The translations under genes were made by a program, and so were the position numbers. The notes under the pieces were generated by a model. That model saw nothing but the letters and a program-made list of their open reading frames with translations, did not search any database and was not told where the DNA came from. A stretch of DNA of 64,000 bases from Desulfovibrio fairfieldensis (GTDB lineage Bacteria > Desulfobacterota > Desulfovibrionia > Desulfovibrionales > Desulfovibrionaceae). The stretch covers positions 1,268,501-1,332,500 of the forward strand of contig NZ_CP014229.1 in the NCBI RefSeq assembly GCF_001553605.1, in the 5' to 3' direction. Shown here piece after piece: positions 1 through 9,025 of the stretch. How positions within the stretch are numbered: the stretch's first letter is position 1; the number at the start of each line of letters is the position of its first letter.

Positions 1-1237
1 GCGCTTCCGGTCCCACATTCAGGGTCTTGAGCACATTGTCCACCAGCGGCTTCACGGTCTTGTGGTTCTGGGTGTAGGCCACCAGCACCTGGGCCAGGGG
101 GCCGGTTTCCATGGAAATGCCGTCGTAACGCGGGGCCTTGAGCCAGGAGTAACGATCCGTGTCGCCCATACTGGTGAAGGCGGGTTTGGTTTCGCCCTGA
201 TAGGGCGGCAGAGCCTTGTCGCCTTCGTACCAGCTGTGGCGGACGTGTTCCTCAATCTTGGAAGGATCAAAGCCTTGGGGATTGCCGATCTTGCGGTCCA
301 GAATGACGCCCGGCTTGAGCCAGCGCTTTTGCAGGTCACGTTCGCCGCCGGGGGCCGGGAATTCGCCGAAGGCCATGAAGTTGTGCGTGCCGCCGTAGGT
401 GGCGCATTCCTTGTAGTTGGCGGCCACGGCGAGCAGATCCGGGATGTAGTAGTTTTCGATAAAGGCGCGGGTCTTCTTGTAGAGTTCCTTGAACTCCTTG
501 ATCCGCTCGGGGGTCAGGGCGTCATAGCAGGTCACGCCGCCGCCTACGGTGAACTGGGTGTGCGGATTTTTGGCCCCGAAAACGGCCATGGCCCGCGCCG
601 CTTCCACCTGGACGCGCAGGGCCTGCAGATAGTCGGCCGTGGCGATCAGGTTGAGTTCCGGGCTCAAGGTATAGGCCGGATGGCCGCCCAGGAAGTAGGC
701 GTTGGTAAAGGGGCCGAGCTGGCCGCTGTCCACAAAGGTTTTGAGTTTGCTCTGGACGGCTTTGTAATCGTCGGCCGTAACCTTGCGCGCGGAAATGGAG
801 GTGGCGATCTTGGCCGCCTTGGCCGGATCGCCCTGCAGGGCGCCGGTCACATCCACAAAGTCCAGAGCGTGCAGAGCATAGAAATGCACCAGATGGTCAT
901 GTAGAAACTGCATGCCCAGCACCAGGTTGCGGAGATAGGTGGCGTTGGCCGGAATAGGCTTGTTGATGGCGTCTTCCAGCGCACGGGTGGAGGCCAGGGC
1001 GTGCGTGTAGGTGCAGACGCCGCAGGTACGCTGGGTAAAGTGCTGGGCGTCGCGCGGGTCGCGGCCCTTGAGAATGAGTTCCAGGCCGCGGAACAAGGTG
1101 CCGCAGCTGCGGGCTTCCTTGATCTTGCCCTTTTCCACTTCCACTTCAATACGCAGATGCCCCTCAATACGGGTCAGCGGATCCACTACCACAGGGCCGG
1201 TGTAATCGCTCTGGGGCGCTTTAATGACTTCGCTCAT
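1..1237 (-). CDS. hynA: Periplasmic [NiFe] hydrogenase large subunit, 3' end outside window
   Basis: Catalytic subunit carrying the Ni-Fe site that oxidises H2 in the periplasm with the small subunit HynB. Reading the minus strand from the ATG at 1237 gives an open frame that runs off the left edge (about 412 codons present). Residues 20-28 read PLTRIEGHL, the usual N-terminal signature. Residues 70-79 read RTCGVCTYTH, the N-terminal Cys-x2-Cys that binds nickel (C72, C75). The C-terminal pair is outside the window, so Ni-Fe versus Ni-Fe-Se cannot be decided. There is no signal peptide, as expected for a subunit exported together with its Tat-tagged partner. A GGGGGA ribosome site precedes the ATG, and the start lies 10 nt after the hynB stop, so the two genes form an operon. 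Confidence 0.95.
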   Translation of the reverse strand, partial: MSEVIKAPQSDYTGPVVVDPLTRIEGHLRIEVEVEKGKIKEARSCGTLFRGLELILKGRDPRDAQHFTQRTCGVCTYTHALASTRALEDAINKPIPANATYLRNLVLGMQFLHDHLVHFYALHALDFVDVTGALQGDPAKAAKIATSISARKVTADDYKAVQSKLKTFVDSGQLGPFTNAYFLGGHPAYTLSPELNLIATADYLQALRVQVEAARAMAVFGAKNPHTQFTVGGGVTCYDALTPERIKEFKELYKKTRAFIENYYIPDLLAVAANYKECATYGGTHNFMAFGEFPAPGGERDLQKRWLKPGVILDRKIGNPQGFDPSKIEEHVRHSWYEGDKALPPYQGETKPAFTSMGDTDRYSWLKAPRYDGISMETGPLAQVLVAYTQNHKTVKPLVDNVLKTLNVGPEA

Positions 1238-1247
1238 AACTTCCCCC

Positions 1248-2195
1248 CTAGTTCTGGTAGAATGGCGTCATTTCGTCCCAGAAGCCGGGCTCGCTGCAAC
1301 CGATGCAGGGATGTCCGGCGCCCACCGGCCAGTTGGTCTGATTGAACAGAGCCTTGGGACAGTTGTTGTACGTCTGGGGGCCTTTGCAGCCCACTTCATA
1401 CAGACACCAGCCCTTGCGGGCTTCTTCGGAATTGAAGGAGGGCGCGAATTCGCCGGCGTCGAAATGTTTGCGGCGTTCGCACAGATCATGCACGCTCTGG
1501 CCGTAAAACATGAGCGGGCGGCCGTTTTCGTCCAGTTCGATTTTCTGGCCCTTGAGGAAGGCCACCAGGGTACCCACCAGATTGAGCGGGTTGGGCGGGC
1601 AGCCGGCGATATTGATGGCCTTGACGCCCAGGTCGCCGAAAGCGTCGTTGACGCCCTTGGCCGCCGTGGGGTTGGGCTTGGCGGCCTGCACGCCGCCGTA
1701 GCAGGCACAGGTGCCCATGCTTACCACAGCCTTGGCCTTGGGCAGAATGCCCTTACAGATGTCGTACATGGTCTTGCCGCTGATGTAACCGTATTTGCCC
1801 TCCATGGCCGTGGGGATGGCCCCTTCCACGATGCAGATAAAGCCTTCGGGGGCGGTGACGGCCTGGTGCAGGGCCTCTTCCGCGGCTTCGCCGGCGGCGG
1901 CCATGATGGTTTCATGGTAATCCAGGGAAATGGTATCCATGATCAGGCTGTCGATGAAAGGTTTATAAGTACGCAGCAGGGCTTCGGAACAGCCCGTGCA
2001 TTCGGCGGCGTGCAGATACACGACCGAAGGACGGCGGCCTGTCAAAGCCGCGGCCACGTCAGAGGCGAAGGCCGGGCCCATGCCCATGGTCACCGCCACC
2101 GCCGTGCAGAATTTCATGAAATCGCGGCGGCTGATGCCCTGGCGTTCTAAACGCTCCTCTCCGCTTTGTTTGCCCAGACCCACGGCAATACGCAT
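1248..2195 (-). CDS. hynB: Periplasmic [NiFe] hydrogenase small subunit (Tat-exported)
   Basis: Electron-transfer subunit (315 aa) with three Fe-S clusters passing electrons from the HynA Ni-Fe site towards periplasmic cytochromes. A twin-arginine signal (SRRDFMKF, about residues 22-29) is followed by a hydrophobic stretch. Cluster ligands are visible as [21 protein letters not shown], an H-x2-DLC region with [11 protein letters not shown], and the C-terminal [10 protein letters not shown] and [10 protein letters not shown] motifs. The ATG at 2195 is chosen over an upstream in-frame start because an AGGAGG site sits 6 nt before it. A sigma70-like promoter is found about 260 nt upstream. hynA follows immediately. 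Confidence 0.96.
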   Translation of the reverse strand: MRIAVGLGKQSGEERLERQGISRRDFMKFCTAVAVTMGMGPAFASDVAAALTGRRPSVVYLHAAECTGCSEALLRTYKPFIDSLIMDTISLDYHETIMAAAGEAAEEALHQAVTAPEGFICIVEGAIPTAMEGKYGYISGKTMYDICKGILPKAKAVVSMGTCACYGGVQAAKPNPTAAKGVNDAFGDLGVKAINIAGCPPNPLNLVGTLVAFLKGQKIELDENGRPLMFYGQSVHDLCERRKHFDAGEFAPSFNSEEARKGWCLYEVGCKGPQTYNNCPKALFNQTNWPVGAGHPCIGCSEPGFWDEMTPFYQN

Positions 2196-2459
2196 AATAG
2201 CCTCCTGGCAAAGGTGAGTGAAAAGCTGAAACGGAAACCCTGCCACAGAGTTTCCCTTGCTGAGCACAGGGCAGATATCCGTCGCGGAAAAGAGCGGTAC
2301 GCTTCCGGGATGTTAATGTCCGTTGCGTCTGCGGCGGCTGTCTGTGCAAGATGTCAGCAATCACTTTCGGATGGCGTGCCATCCTCACGGTCAATGGCGG
2401 CTACGGAGACATTGCCCTGTCCTGTCCCGAACAAAGGGGACAACCACCATTTGCAATTG

Positions 2460-2488
2460 AGAATATACCCTGAAAGATGAAGGGTCAA
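2460..2488 (-). promoter_or_regulatory. Candidate sigma70 promoter of hynBA
   Basis: On the minus strand TTGACC (2483-2488) and TATTCT (2460-2465) are separated by exactly 17 nt. Transcription would start near 2453, leaving a leader of about 260 nt before hynB. A TGTCCC/GGGACA inverted repeat (2423-2428 and 2437-2442) lies just downstream of the predicted start, where an operator could act. I saw no gene in the rest of the gap between hynB and metY (2196-2781). Confidence 0.55.
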
Positions 2489-2781
2489 TAGGGAGAAAAT
2501 TTTTTTGTTGTCATTTGCGCGCATCGTCACAAGGGAAAAGCCGGACAGTTGCCTTGGCCGGGCGCATGGGATAGTTTGCTGCCGCGCCATGCCTGTATGA
2601 CGTGATATCGGCGGCCCGCCGGTACGCTGTGGAGCGGTTCCGCATCTCCGGCGTCGGAGCATCTTGTCAATGAAATTGCTTACGATGCCCGGCGATATTG
2701 CTTGTTGGAACTATTTTTTTCAGAATGAAAATGCCCCAGATCGCGCGGACATTCAGCCCTATTTCCGAGGAACGTAACGCC

Positions 2782-4047
2782 ATGAAACTGGAATCCCTTT
2801 GCCTGCACGCCGGTTACAGCCCTGAAAACGGCCAGCCGCGCGTATTGCCCATTGCCCAGAGCACGACCTTCAAATATGACTCCACGGCCGAGGTGGCCAA
2901 ACTGTTCGATCTGGCCGAAGCGGGCTTTTTCTATACCCGCCTGGGCAATCCCACCGTGGACGCCGTGGAGCAAAAAATCGCCGCTCTGGAGGGCGGAGTG
3001 GGCGCTTTGTGCACCTCGTCGGGCCAGGCCGCCAGCATGCTTGCCGTGCTGAACCTGGCGCAGAGCGGCGAGCACGTGGTCAGTGCCTCCAGCATTTACG
3101 GGGGCACCTTCAACCTCTTTGCGGTGACCCTGAAGAGGCTGGGCATTGAAGTGACATTTGTGGATCAGACCGCTTCCGACGAAGAATTGGAAAAGGCCTT
3201 CCGGCCCAATACCAGAGCGGTGTTCGGCGAGACCCTGACCAATCCCTCCATGGACGTGCTGGATATCGAGCGTTTCGCTAAACTGGCTCACCGGCACAGG
3301 CTGCCGCTGATCGTGGACAATACCTTTGCCACGCCCGTGCTCTGCCGTCCCTTTGCCTTCGGGGCGGATATCGTGGTGCATTCCACCACAAAATATATGG
3401 ACGGGCATGCCCTGCAGATGGGCGGCGTCATTGTGGACAGCGGCAACTTTGACTGGACCTCGGGAAAATTCCCGGAATTCACCGAGCCCGACCCCTCCTA
3501 CCACGGCCTGATCTACAGCGAAACCTTCGGCAGGGCCGCCTACATCGTCAAGGCGCGCGCGCAGCTTATGCGCGACATGGGCTGCTGCCAGACACCGCAG
3601 GGCGCGTTCTACATCAATCAGGGGCTGGAAACCCTGCCCCTGCGCATGGAAAAACATTGCCGCAACGCCGAGGCCGCCGCCCACTATCTCGCGGGGCACG
3701 ACAAGGTGGAGTCGGTGAAGTATCCCCGTCTGCCCGGCAATCCCAACAAGGCCTTGGCCGATAAATATCTTTCTGAGGGATGCAGCGGCGTGGTTTCCTT
3801 TTCGCTCAAGGGCGGACGCGAAGCCGGAGCGCGCTTCATCGACAGCCTGAAAATGATTTCCCTCCAGGTGCATGTGGCGGATATCCGCACCTGCGTGCTG
3901 CATCCGGCAAGCTCCACCCATCGCCAGTTGAGCGACGAACAGCTGCGGGAGGCGGGCATTACGCCAGGCATGGTGCGTCTTTCCGTGGGCCTGGAAAATC
4001 TGGACGACATTCTGGCGGATCTGGACCAGGCCCTCGAACAGGCCTGA
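2782..4047 (+). CDS. metY: O-acetylhomoserine aminocarboxypropyltransferase (PLP-dependent Cys/Met metabolism enzyme)
   Basis: 421-aa cytosolic enzyme of the Cys/Met metabolism PLP family. It most likely condenses O-acetylhomoserine with sulfide to give homocysteine, which suits a sulfide-producing organism. The N-terminus LESLCLHAGYSP and the YTRLGNPT motif are typical. The PLP lysine is in VVHSTTKYMDGH, and SSIYGGT and VDNTFATP match substrate and cofactor contacts. The ATG at 2782 is preferred over an upstream in-frame start because GAGGAA precedes it and homology-like sequence begins there. It is monocistronic, ending in a strong terminator. A methionine gamma-lyase or cystathionine gamma-synthase role cannot be excluded from sequence alone. 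metH later in the window would use the homocysteine. Confidence 0.88.
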   Translation: MKLESLCLHAGYSPENGQPRVLPIAQSTTFKYDSTAEVAKLFDLAEAGFFYTRLGNPTVDAVEQKIAALEGGVGALCTSSGQAASMLAVLNLAQSGEHVVSASSIYGGTFNLFAVTLKRLGIEVTFVDQTASDEELEKAFRPNTRAVFGETLTNPSMDVLDIERFAKLAHRHRLPLIVDNTFATPVLCRPFAFGADIVVHSTTKYMDGHALQMGGVIVDSGNFDWTSGKFPEFTEPDPSYHGLIYSETFGRAAYIVKARAQLMRDMGCCQTPQGAFYINQGLETLPLRMEKHCRNAEAAAHYLAGHDKVESVKYPRLPGNPNKALADKYLSEGCSGVVSFSLKGGREAGARFIDSLKMISLQVHVADIRTCVLHPASSTHRQLSDEQLREAGITPGMVRLSVGLENLDDILADLDQALEQA

Positions 4048-4070
4048 GTCATTCCGTCCGGCGACGTGTA

Positions 4071-4105
4071 ACGTGGGAAGGCCTGGAGCCTTCCCACGTT
4101 TTTTA
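4071..4105 (+). terminator. Intrinsic terminator of metY
   Basis: A perfect 12-bp stem (ACGTGGGAAGGC, 4071-4082, pairing with 4088-4099) with a 5-nt loop is followed by a T run. It begins 23 nt after the metY stop and directly precedes the IS200-like element. Confidence 0.9.
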
Positions 4106-4171
4106 TGAGCGAAAACTCCCCGCTAAGCGGGGAGTTCCAAAAAGGCGAAGCCTATAGCTGTCAAAAAAGAA

Positions 4172-4225
4172 GCTCTCCTTTGCTACAAAAAAGTTGTCCT
4201 GACTTCCGTAGTAGCAAAGGAGAGC
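4172..4225 (+). promoter_or_regulatory. Stem-loop masking the tnpA ribosome-binding site
   Basis: A 15-bp perfect inverted repeat (4172-4186 with 4211-4225) includes the AAGGAG ribosome site of tnpA in its 3' arm. Pairing in the mRNA would hide the ribosome site. This is the kind of translational silencing described for IS200. Confidence 0.75.
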
Positions 4226-4229
4226 GACA

Positions 4230-4682
4230 ATGGATGATCAAAGTTTAGAGCACACGCGTTGGAATTGCAAATATCATATTGTGTTTGCACCGAAATTCAG
4301 GCGCAAAATTATTTATGGCAAATACAAGAAAGAAATTGGCCTGATATTAAGGAGGTTGTGTGAGTACAAAAAGATTGAGATATTAGAAGCGCATGCATGT
4401 GTTGATCATGTCCACATGTGCATAAAAATACCTCCCAAGTATAGCGTGGCATAAATCATGGGATACTTGAAGGGAAAAAGCGCGTTAATGATATTCGAGC
4501 AGTTTTCGAACTTGAAATATAAGTTTGGGAACCGCCATTTCTGGTGCAAAGGCTATTTTGTCAGCACGGTAGGGGTGAATGAAGCCACCCTTTTGAAGTA
4601 TATTCGTGAGCAAGAGATACGAGACAACATAGCCGATCAGCATAGTTTGTTTGAACATAAAGACCCATTTATGGGTCGCTAG
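4230..4682 (+). pseudogene. tnpA: IS200-like transposase TnpA interrupted by one in-frame stop
   Basis: The frame opens at the ATG 4230 and stays in register to the TAG at 4680-4682, except for a TAA at codon 75 (4452-4454). The first half (74 aa) has WNCKYHIVFAPKFRRK and the HUH-type HVH motif (VDHVHMCI). The second half has KGKSA, FWCKGYFVSTVG and KYIREQE, which holds the nucleophilic tyrosine of Y1 transposases. Read through the stop, the protein would be about 150 aa, normal for TnpA. A single base change (for example CAA to TAA) explains the break, so the inactivation looks recent. A restart at the ATG 4458 would lack the HUH motif. The copy could only move if the stop is suppressed or an intact TnpA acts in trans. 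Confidence 0.88.
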
Positions 4683-4929
4683 AAATAGCGGCGGAAGTCA
4701 GGTCTGGCCTCCTTCAGGGGGCGGACGAGTAACAGGCCCTTATAGGGCCAAATCAAACCGCCCCTTGAAGGGGCGGTGCTGATTGCGCTTTTTTTGTTCT
4801 TCGCTCGCAAGCGGGATGGTGCCGGGCGCGGATTCCGCTCAGGGAACCTGAGCGAAACGCGTATGTTAGGGAGCGGTCAGACAGTTTCAATGCGATGATA
4901 GCGTCCGCCGTGTATTTCCTTCCGGCGTT

Positions 4930-6654
4930 TTAATCCGTCAGAGCGGAATCCTGGCCGAATTTTTCGTAAAAGGCCTTTTCCGCCTGCGAATCCCCGATGA
5001 GATACATTTCCTCGCCTTCCTCAAAAACGTGGCCGGGATCGGGGTTGATATGCATTTCTCCGTCCGTGTCGCGCAGGGCCACCACGCTGCAATGGGTCAG
5101 GCTGCGGATGCCGCTGCCCATGAGCGGCTTACCCGCCAGGCTCTTGCCCACGGCGCTGCGGAAAATGTTCAGACCTTCGTTGATCATGGTCACTTTGCCG
5201 GGAGCCAGCAGATTGATGATGCTGTTGGTGACCATGGATGCCAGGGAGAGCACCAAATCCGCCCCGGCAGCGTGCAGGATGCCCACGTTGCGGTCGAGCG
5301 TGGCGCGGCTGATGATCTGGATGTCCTCGCGCAGGCGGCGGCAGTAAAGGGTCAGATAAATATTGGTGTCGTCGTCATGGGTAGTGATGAGCACAGAGGG
5401 CGCGGTGCGGATGCCCGCTTTTTCCAGCACGTCCAGGTCCGCGGCGTCGCCCACGACCATATGCTCTTTCTGGACGCGGGGTTTGGGATTTTTGTCCACA
5501 ATGCTGTACTCGCGGCCGCTGGCGTGCAATTGACGCGCGGCTGCCAGGCCCACCCGCCCGCAGCCGAGGATGACCACCGACGCGTCATTGCAGGTATGCT
5601 TGGCGGGATCGCACGGCCCCAGCAGATGATTGACGGCGTCGATCTGCTGGTAGGTACCGGCAATAACCATAACCATGGTGTCCGTGAACACCGTGTCCGG
5701 GGCGGGCAGTACGAATTTCCCGCGCTCCCACAGGCCGATGACGTTGGCGCCGGTGGCCTTGCGCAGGCCGCTTTCGCGCAGGGATTTGCCCACCAGGGGC
5801 GTGCGCATGACCGGGGCTTCGGCCACCACCAGTTCATTGAAGCGGCTGATCACGCTGGAGCGGGCCTGGGAGTTGAGCACGCGACGGGCCAGGGCTTCGC
5901 CCAGCAGTTTGTGGAACTGAAAGACATGGCTGCTGCCGGCCAGTTGCAGGATGTCGATGGCGTCTTCGCTCTGGGCCGCGGCCACAATGGGCACCTTGGC
6001 GTCCACGTCGCGGGCGGTGAACACGATGTTGGTATTGCGCACGTCGCTGTCCAGGGCCACCAGCATGGCGGCCTCGGACAGGCGCAGGTTGCGGTAGACC
6101 TCGCTAGAGTCGTGTTCGCCCACCACCGCGTCATAGCCCTGATCCAACAGGTCCAGGGTGGTCTGGCTGTCACGGCAGAGCAGCACGCAATGCGCGCCGT
6201 AATTTTTCAGATCGTCCACCAGGTTGAGGGCAATGGGACTGGTGCTGACCACAATGACGTGCCCTTTGGTATCCGGGGGAATGGAGCGGGGCGTATGGCC
6301 CTTTTTCTGGGCCTCCAGCCACGGGGCGTAAAAAAACTGGATAAAGGTGAAGGGCAGCATGATCAGGAGCAGCAGCACGCCGGACATGAGCACTACGATG
6401 GAGAAAACCCGTCCCAGATCCGAAGTGAAGGTAATGTCGCCGAAGCCCAGGGTGGACATGACCGTCAGCGTCCAGTACACGCCGGTCACCCAGGAGAAGC
6501 TGCGGTGCTCGTATTGCATGATGTAGTGAAACAAAATGCTGTAGAGGGCGATAAGGCCCAGCAGCATGGCGAAAAAGCGCAGCAGAAAACCCATGTTGCG
6601 GCGCACGCTGTGCTGCTGCATAAACAGGGCGATCTGGGACGAAAGAAATTTCAT
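4930..6654 (-). CDS. Two-TM potassium channel with two RCK/TrkA domains
   Basis: 574-aa inner-membrane K+ channel. Transmembrane helices lie at about residues 24-46 and 82-107, with a pore loop between them holding a TLGFGDI filter (about 68-74), a variant of the TVGYGD K+ filter. From residue 131 there is a first RCK domain (GHVIVVSTSP). A second Rossmann-type domain begins near residue 361 (VILGCGRVGLAAAR), and a TrkA-C-like ligand domain closes the protein (about 490-570). Having both RCK domains on one chain is as in MthK-like or BK-like channels. It stands alone between the IS element and a lipoprotein gene. The ribosome site before the ATG is weak. The opposite strand is open over long stretches but has no recognisable protein. 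Confidence 0.9.
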   Translation of the reverse strand: MKFLSSQIALFMQQHSVRRNMGFLLRFFAMLLGLIALYSILFHYIMQYEHRSFSWVTGVYWTLTVMSTLGFGDITFTSDLGRVFSIVVLMSGVLLLLIMLPFTFIQFFYAPWLEAQKKGHTPRSIPPDTKGHVIVVSTSPIALNLVDDLKNYGAHCVLLCRDSQTTLDLLDQGYDAVVGEHDSSEVYRNLRLSEAAMLVALDSDVRNTNIVFTARDVDAKVPIVAAAQSEDAIDILQLAGSSHVFQFHKLLGEALARRVLNSQARSSVISRFNELVVAEAPVMRTPLVGKSLRESGLRKATGANVIGLWERGKFVLPAPDTVFTDTMVMVIAGTYQQIDAVNHLLGPCDPAKHTCNDASVVILGCGRVGLAAARQLHASGREYSIVDKNPKPRVQKEHMVVGDAADLDVLEKAGIRTAPSVLITTHDDDTNIYLTLYCRRLREDIQIISRATLDRNVGILHAAGADLVLSLASMVTNSIINLLAPGKVTMINEGLNIFRSAVGKSLAGKPLMGSGIRSLTHCSVVALRDTDGEMHINPDPGHVFEEGEEMYLIGDSQAEKAFYEKFGQDSALTD

Positions 6655-6839
6655 GGCGACTCAAGAGGGGAATGGTGAAGGTGAAGGACATTGGAACCCG
6701 GACGAAGCTGCTCCTGAGAGGTTGTCATCAATCCGGGCCGTTCCGTCAAGCGCGGAATGGCGCGCCGGGGCCGGATACGCCACAGGCCGACGCATTGCGG
6801 CGTCGGCCTGCGCGGAACCCCGGAGCAGTTCAACGTTAG

Positions 6840-6937
6840 AATTTTAAGACTTGAAATGCTCGTTTACGGCGAGCAAAGCCCGCCTGCTCGCATTTCGCGG
6901 CAACGGTTTGCAGACAATGCCGCAGCGCGTTTTATAA
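6840..6937 (+). repeat. Dispersed intergenic repeat, type B copy
   Basis: Diverged copy of the module seen at 63606-63736 and 54385-54482. It keeps the order CTTGAAAT, ACGGCGA, CGCCT, ATTTCGC, GCCGCAGCGCGTT, TATAATC. It fills the gap after the lipoprotein gene and ends at that gene's stop codon. Confidence 0.5.
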
Positions 6938-7651
6938 TCAGAGGCTGCGTTCTTCCAGGCCGTCGCTCTTGTCGGCCGGGTTTTTTTTCGGCGGTTCGGT
7001 AACGGTTTGCAGGCCGGGCACCACATCCTGCACCTCCGTGGAGGGCAGCAGGGGATCGGCGGCGGCCCGCTCAATGACCTTGCTGTTGCGCACGTAAAGA
7101 TTGCAGGCCAGGCCGAAGCATTCCCATACGGCGGCCACCGTGCCCTTGAGCGGCTCGCGCTCGTTGCGCGGCGGCGGCACGAGCACGTAATAGGTGCGGG
7201 TGCGCCCGCCCATCTTGGGCTCCACCATGCAGGAGACGATCCACTCGTCTTCGCCGTCATCGTTCCAATCGGCAATGGCCACCATATTGACGGTGAGTTT
7301 CTGGGTGGCGTGGTTGATGCTGAAGCCGTTGGGCCAGTGTTTCACCCGGCTGTCGGGTTGCAGGGTGGCGGCAAAGTTTTCCCCCAGGTAGACATGGCCG
7401 GAATCGCCGAACATGAAGGAAGGCGAGAGCCTGCGGAAGAGCGTGTCCCCGTAGTTGCTGAAACCGGCGAAGGAGAAGGGCGCCACGTAGGCGCCGTCGT
7501 TGTCCAGCAGGCGGCGGGCCTGCAGTTCCTTGGGCATATGCCGGGCCATCTGGACGAATTCTTCTTTTTCCACCACAACCACAGGGCGGGTGGCGCAGCC
7601 GAACAGCAGCCCGCCCAGGCAGAACAGGGCGCACAAACGCGGTATGGACAT
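6938..7651 (-). CDS. Predicted lipoprotein of unknown function
   Basis: 237-aa protein with a clear lipoprotein signal: a short charged start, a hydrophobic run, and the lipobox LLFGC with the acylated Cys at residue 19. The mature part has no family I recognise. It contains a stretch that looks like an Asp-rich turn (IADWNDDGEDEWIV, about residues 127-140), reminiscent of a calcium-binding or FG-GAP-like loop, and a Pro/Lys/Glu-rich tail. The gene stands alone and faces a divergent HlyD-type gene across 170 nt, so a shared envelope role is possible but unproven. Confidence 0.75.
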   Translation of the reverse strand: MSIPRLCALFCLGGLLFGCATRPVVVVEKEEFVQMARHMPKELQARRLLDNDGAYVAPFSFAGFSNYGDTLFRRLSPSFMFGDSGHVYLGENFAATLQPDSRVKHWPNGFSINHATQKLTVNMVAIADWNDDGEDEWIVSCMVEPKMGGRTRTYYVLVPPPRNEREPLKGTVAAVWECFGLACNLYVRNSKVIERAAADPLLPSTEVQDVVPGLQTVTEPPKKNPADKSDGLEERSL

Positions 7652-7822
7652 GATTTCTCCTGTATCGAAGCGCCGTTATCGGGATATTCCCTGCCGCTCC
7701 GGAAACTTCGCCTTTGTATGCGTCCGGACCGGGCTTGTAAAGGGTGGAACTGAATGCTGGTACAATATCTGCATATTTTTTTCAGTTCTGTTTTTCTGAC
7801 ATTTTGATCTGCCGAGGCATAT

Positions 7823-9025
7823 ATGGCGGAATCGTTGTATCTGGAAATGCCCGCGCGGAAAAAGTCCCCGGCCGGGGGGCTGTTTCGCCGGGTTCGATTT
7901 GTTCTCTTCCTGGCTGTGGCGTTTGCCCTGCTGGCGGCGCTTTGGTGGTGGTTGGCTGGCGGTCGGGTGGACAGCGTCCGGGCCGTGCTGGACGGCATGG
8001 TCTACACGGTTTCGCCGGAATTTTCAGCCCGGCTGGAAGCCCTGAGCGTGCGCGAGGGCGATAGTGTCACGGCGGGCCAGCCCGTAGGGCGCATGGACGC
8101 GGGCGATTACGCCCGGCATTTGCGGGAAGCCGGGCAAGAAGCGGCTTCCCTGCGCCCGCCGGATATGGCGGAAATGGCCGGACGCCTCAGGCAGGCCCAG
8201 GAAGCGGAAAGAGATATGGTGCAGCGCCTGGCCCAGGCCCGGCACGAGGAAGAAGCCAAACGGCGCCGGCGCGAAGAGCGCGTGACAGAACATGTGCGGG
8301 CTCAGCTCAATCTGCGCTCTCTGGACAGTCAGGGCGGCGAGCGCGCGGCGGGCAAAAGCCGCTATGCCGCGGCGCAACGGGCCGAGGCCGAGACGCGCGC
8401 CCGCATGGAAGACGCCAAGGCGGATTTTGAACAGGTCAGCCGCATGCGTGCGGCCATGGATCAGGAATTGGGCCGGGTCCGCGATGAGGTGTTGCGGGCC
8501 AAGCAGCTGGCTTCGCGCAACCGCTATGCCGCGCCTGGAAGCTCTCGTACGGCCGCGCCTCTGCCCGTGCGGGCGGACGGCACGTTGTACGCGCCGGTGA
8601 ACGGCCACGTGCTGCGGGGCAGCGCCGCACCCGGCCAGGTGGTGCAGGGCGGCGAGCCCGTACTGCTGATTCTGCCGGAAGGCGCGGACGCGGCGCAATC
8701 CTTTTGGGTACAGGCCTACTTTCCTCTGGCCGCCGGAGAAGCCATCAGGGCGGGGCAGGTCTGCGAGGTCCGGCTCACGCCCGACGGCATGCGCCTGAGC
8801 GGCACAGTGGCCGAAGTGCTTGCGCCGCAGCCCCTGCCCAGCGGCCAAGCACAAGAGATGACGCGGGGACTGACGCAAAAGGGCAGAACGGAAGTCAGCG
8901 GCGCAACGCTTTTTCTGCCCGTGCGGATCAGGCTTGACGCCCCCCCGCCCGCCGGTCTGCTGCCGGGCCAGTCGGTGGACTGCGTTGTCAGGACGCGCAG
9001 TATTCTGGGATTCAGCGGCTTTTAG
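7823..9025 (+). CDS. HlyD-family membrane-fusion/efflux adaptor (orphan)
   Basis: 400-aa periplasmic adaptor. A short cytoplasmic N-terminus precedes one membrane helix (about residues 31-52). A biotinyl-lipoyl half (about 57-95, VREGDSVTAGQPVGRMD) leads into a long charged coiled-coil region (about 105-235). The second lipoyl half (YAPVNGHVLRGSAAPGQVV) and a beta-barrel domain follow. Such adaptors bridge an inner-membrane pump and an outer-membrane channel, yet neither is adjacent here. A GAGG ribosome site lies 6 nt before the ATG. The stop codon TAG is the first three bases of an intergenic palindromic repeat. Confidence 0.88.
   Translation: MAESLYLEMPARKKSPAGGLFRRVRFVLFLAVAFALLAALWWWLAGGRVDSVRAVLDGMVYTVSPEFSARLEALSVREGDSVTAGQPVGRMDAGDYARHLREAGQEAASLRPPDMAEMAGRLRQAQEAERDMVQRLAQARHEEEAKRRRREERVTEHVRAQLNLRSLDSQGGERAAGKSRYAAAQRAEAETRARMEDAKADFEQVSRMRAAMDQELGRVRDEVLRAKQLASRNRYAAPGSSRTAAPLPVRADGTLYAPVNGHVLRGSAAPGQVVQGGEPVLLILPEGADAAQSFWVQAYFPLAAGEAIRAGQVCEVRLTPDGMRLSGTVAEVLAPQPLPSGQAQEMTRGLTQKGRTEVSGATLFLPVRIRLDAPPPAGLLPGQSVDCVVRTRSILGFSGF

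Larger units (their letters stand above)
4106..4785 (+). mobile_element. IS200/IS605-family (IS200-like) insertion sequence
   Basis: An A+T-rich island in a G+C-rich genome, bounded by terminal hairpins. The left one is AACTCCCCGC/GCGGGGAGTT (4114-4136) and the right one is ACCGCCCCTT/AAGGGGCGGT (4757-4777). A second small palindrome GGCCC/GGGCC lies near 4735-4750. Inside is a single tnpA-like reading frame and no tnpB. Subterminal hairpins without terminal inverted repeats are what single-strand Y1 transposases recognise. Exact ends cannot be fixed without an empty site for comparison. Confidence 0.82.

Noticed and set aside
5029..6678. Plus-strand open frame of 549 codons opposite the potassium channel gene
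   Set aside because: The translation is low-complexity (His, Gly, Ala, Gln) without any domain, and the minus-strand channel has a pore and RCK motifs.
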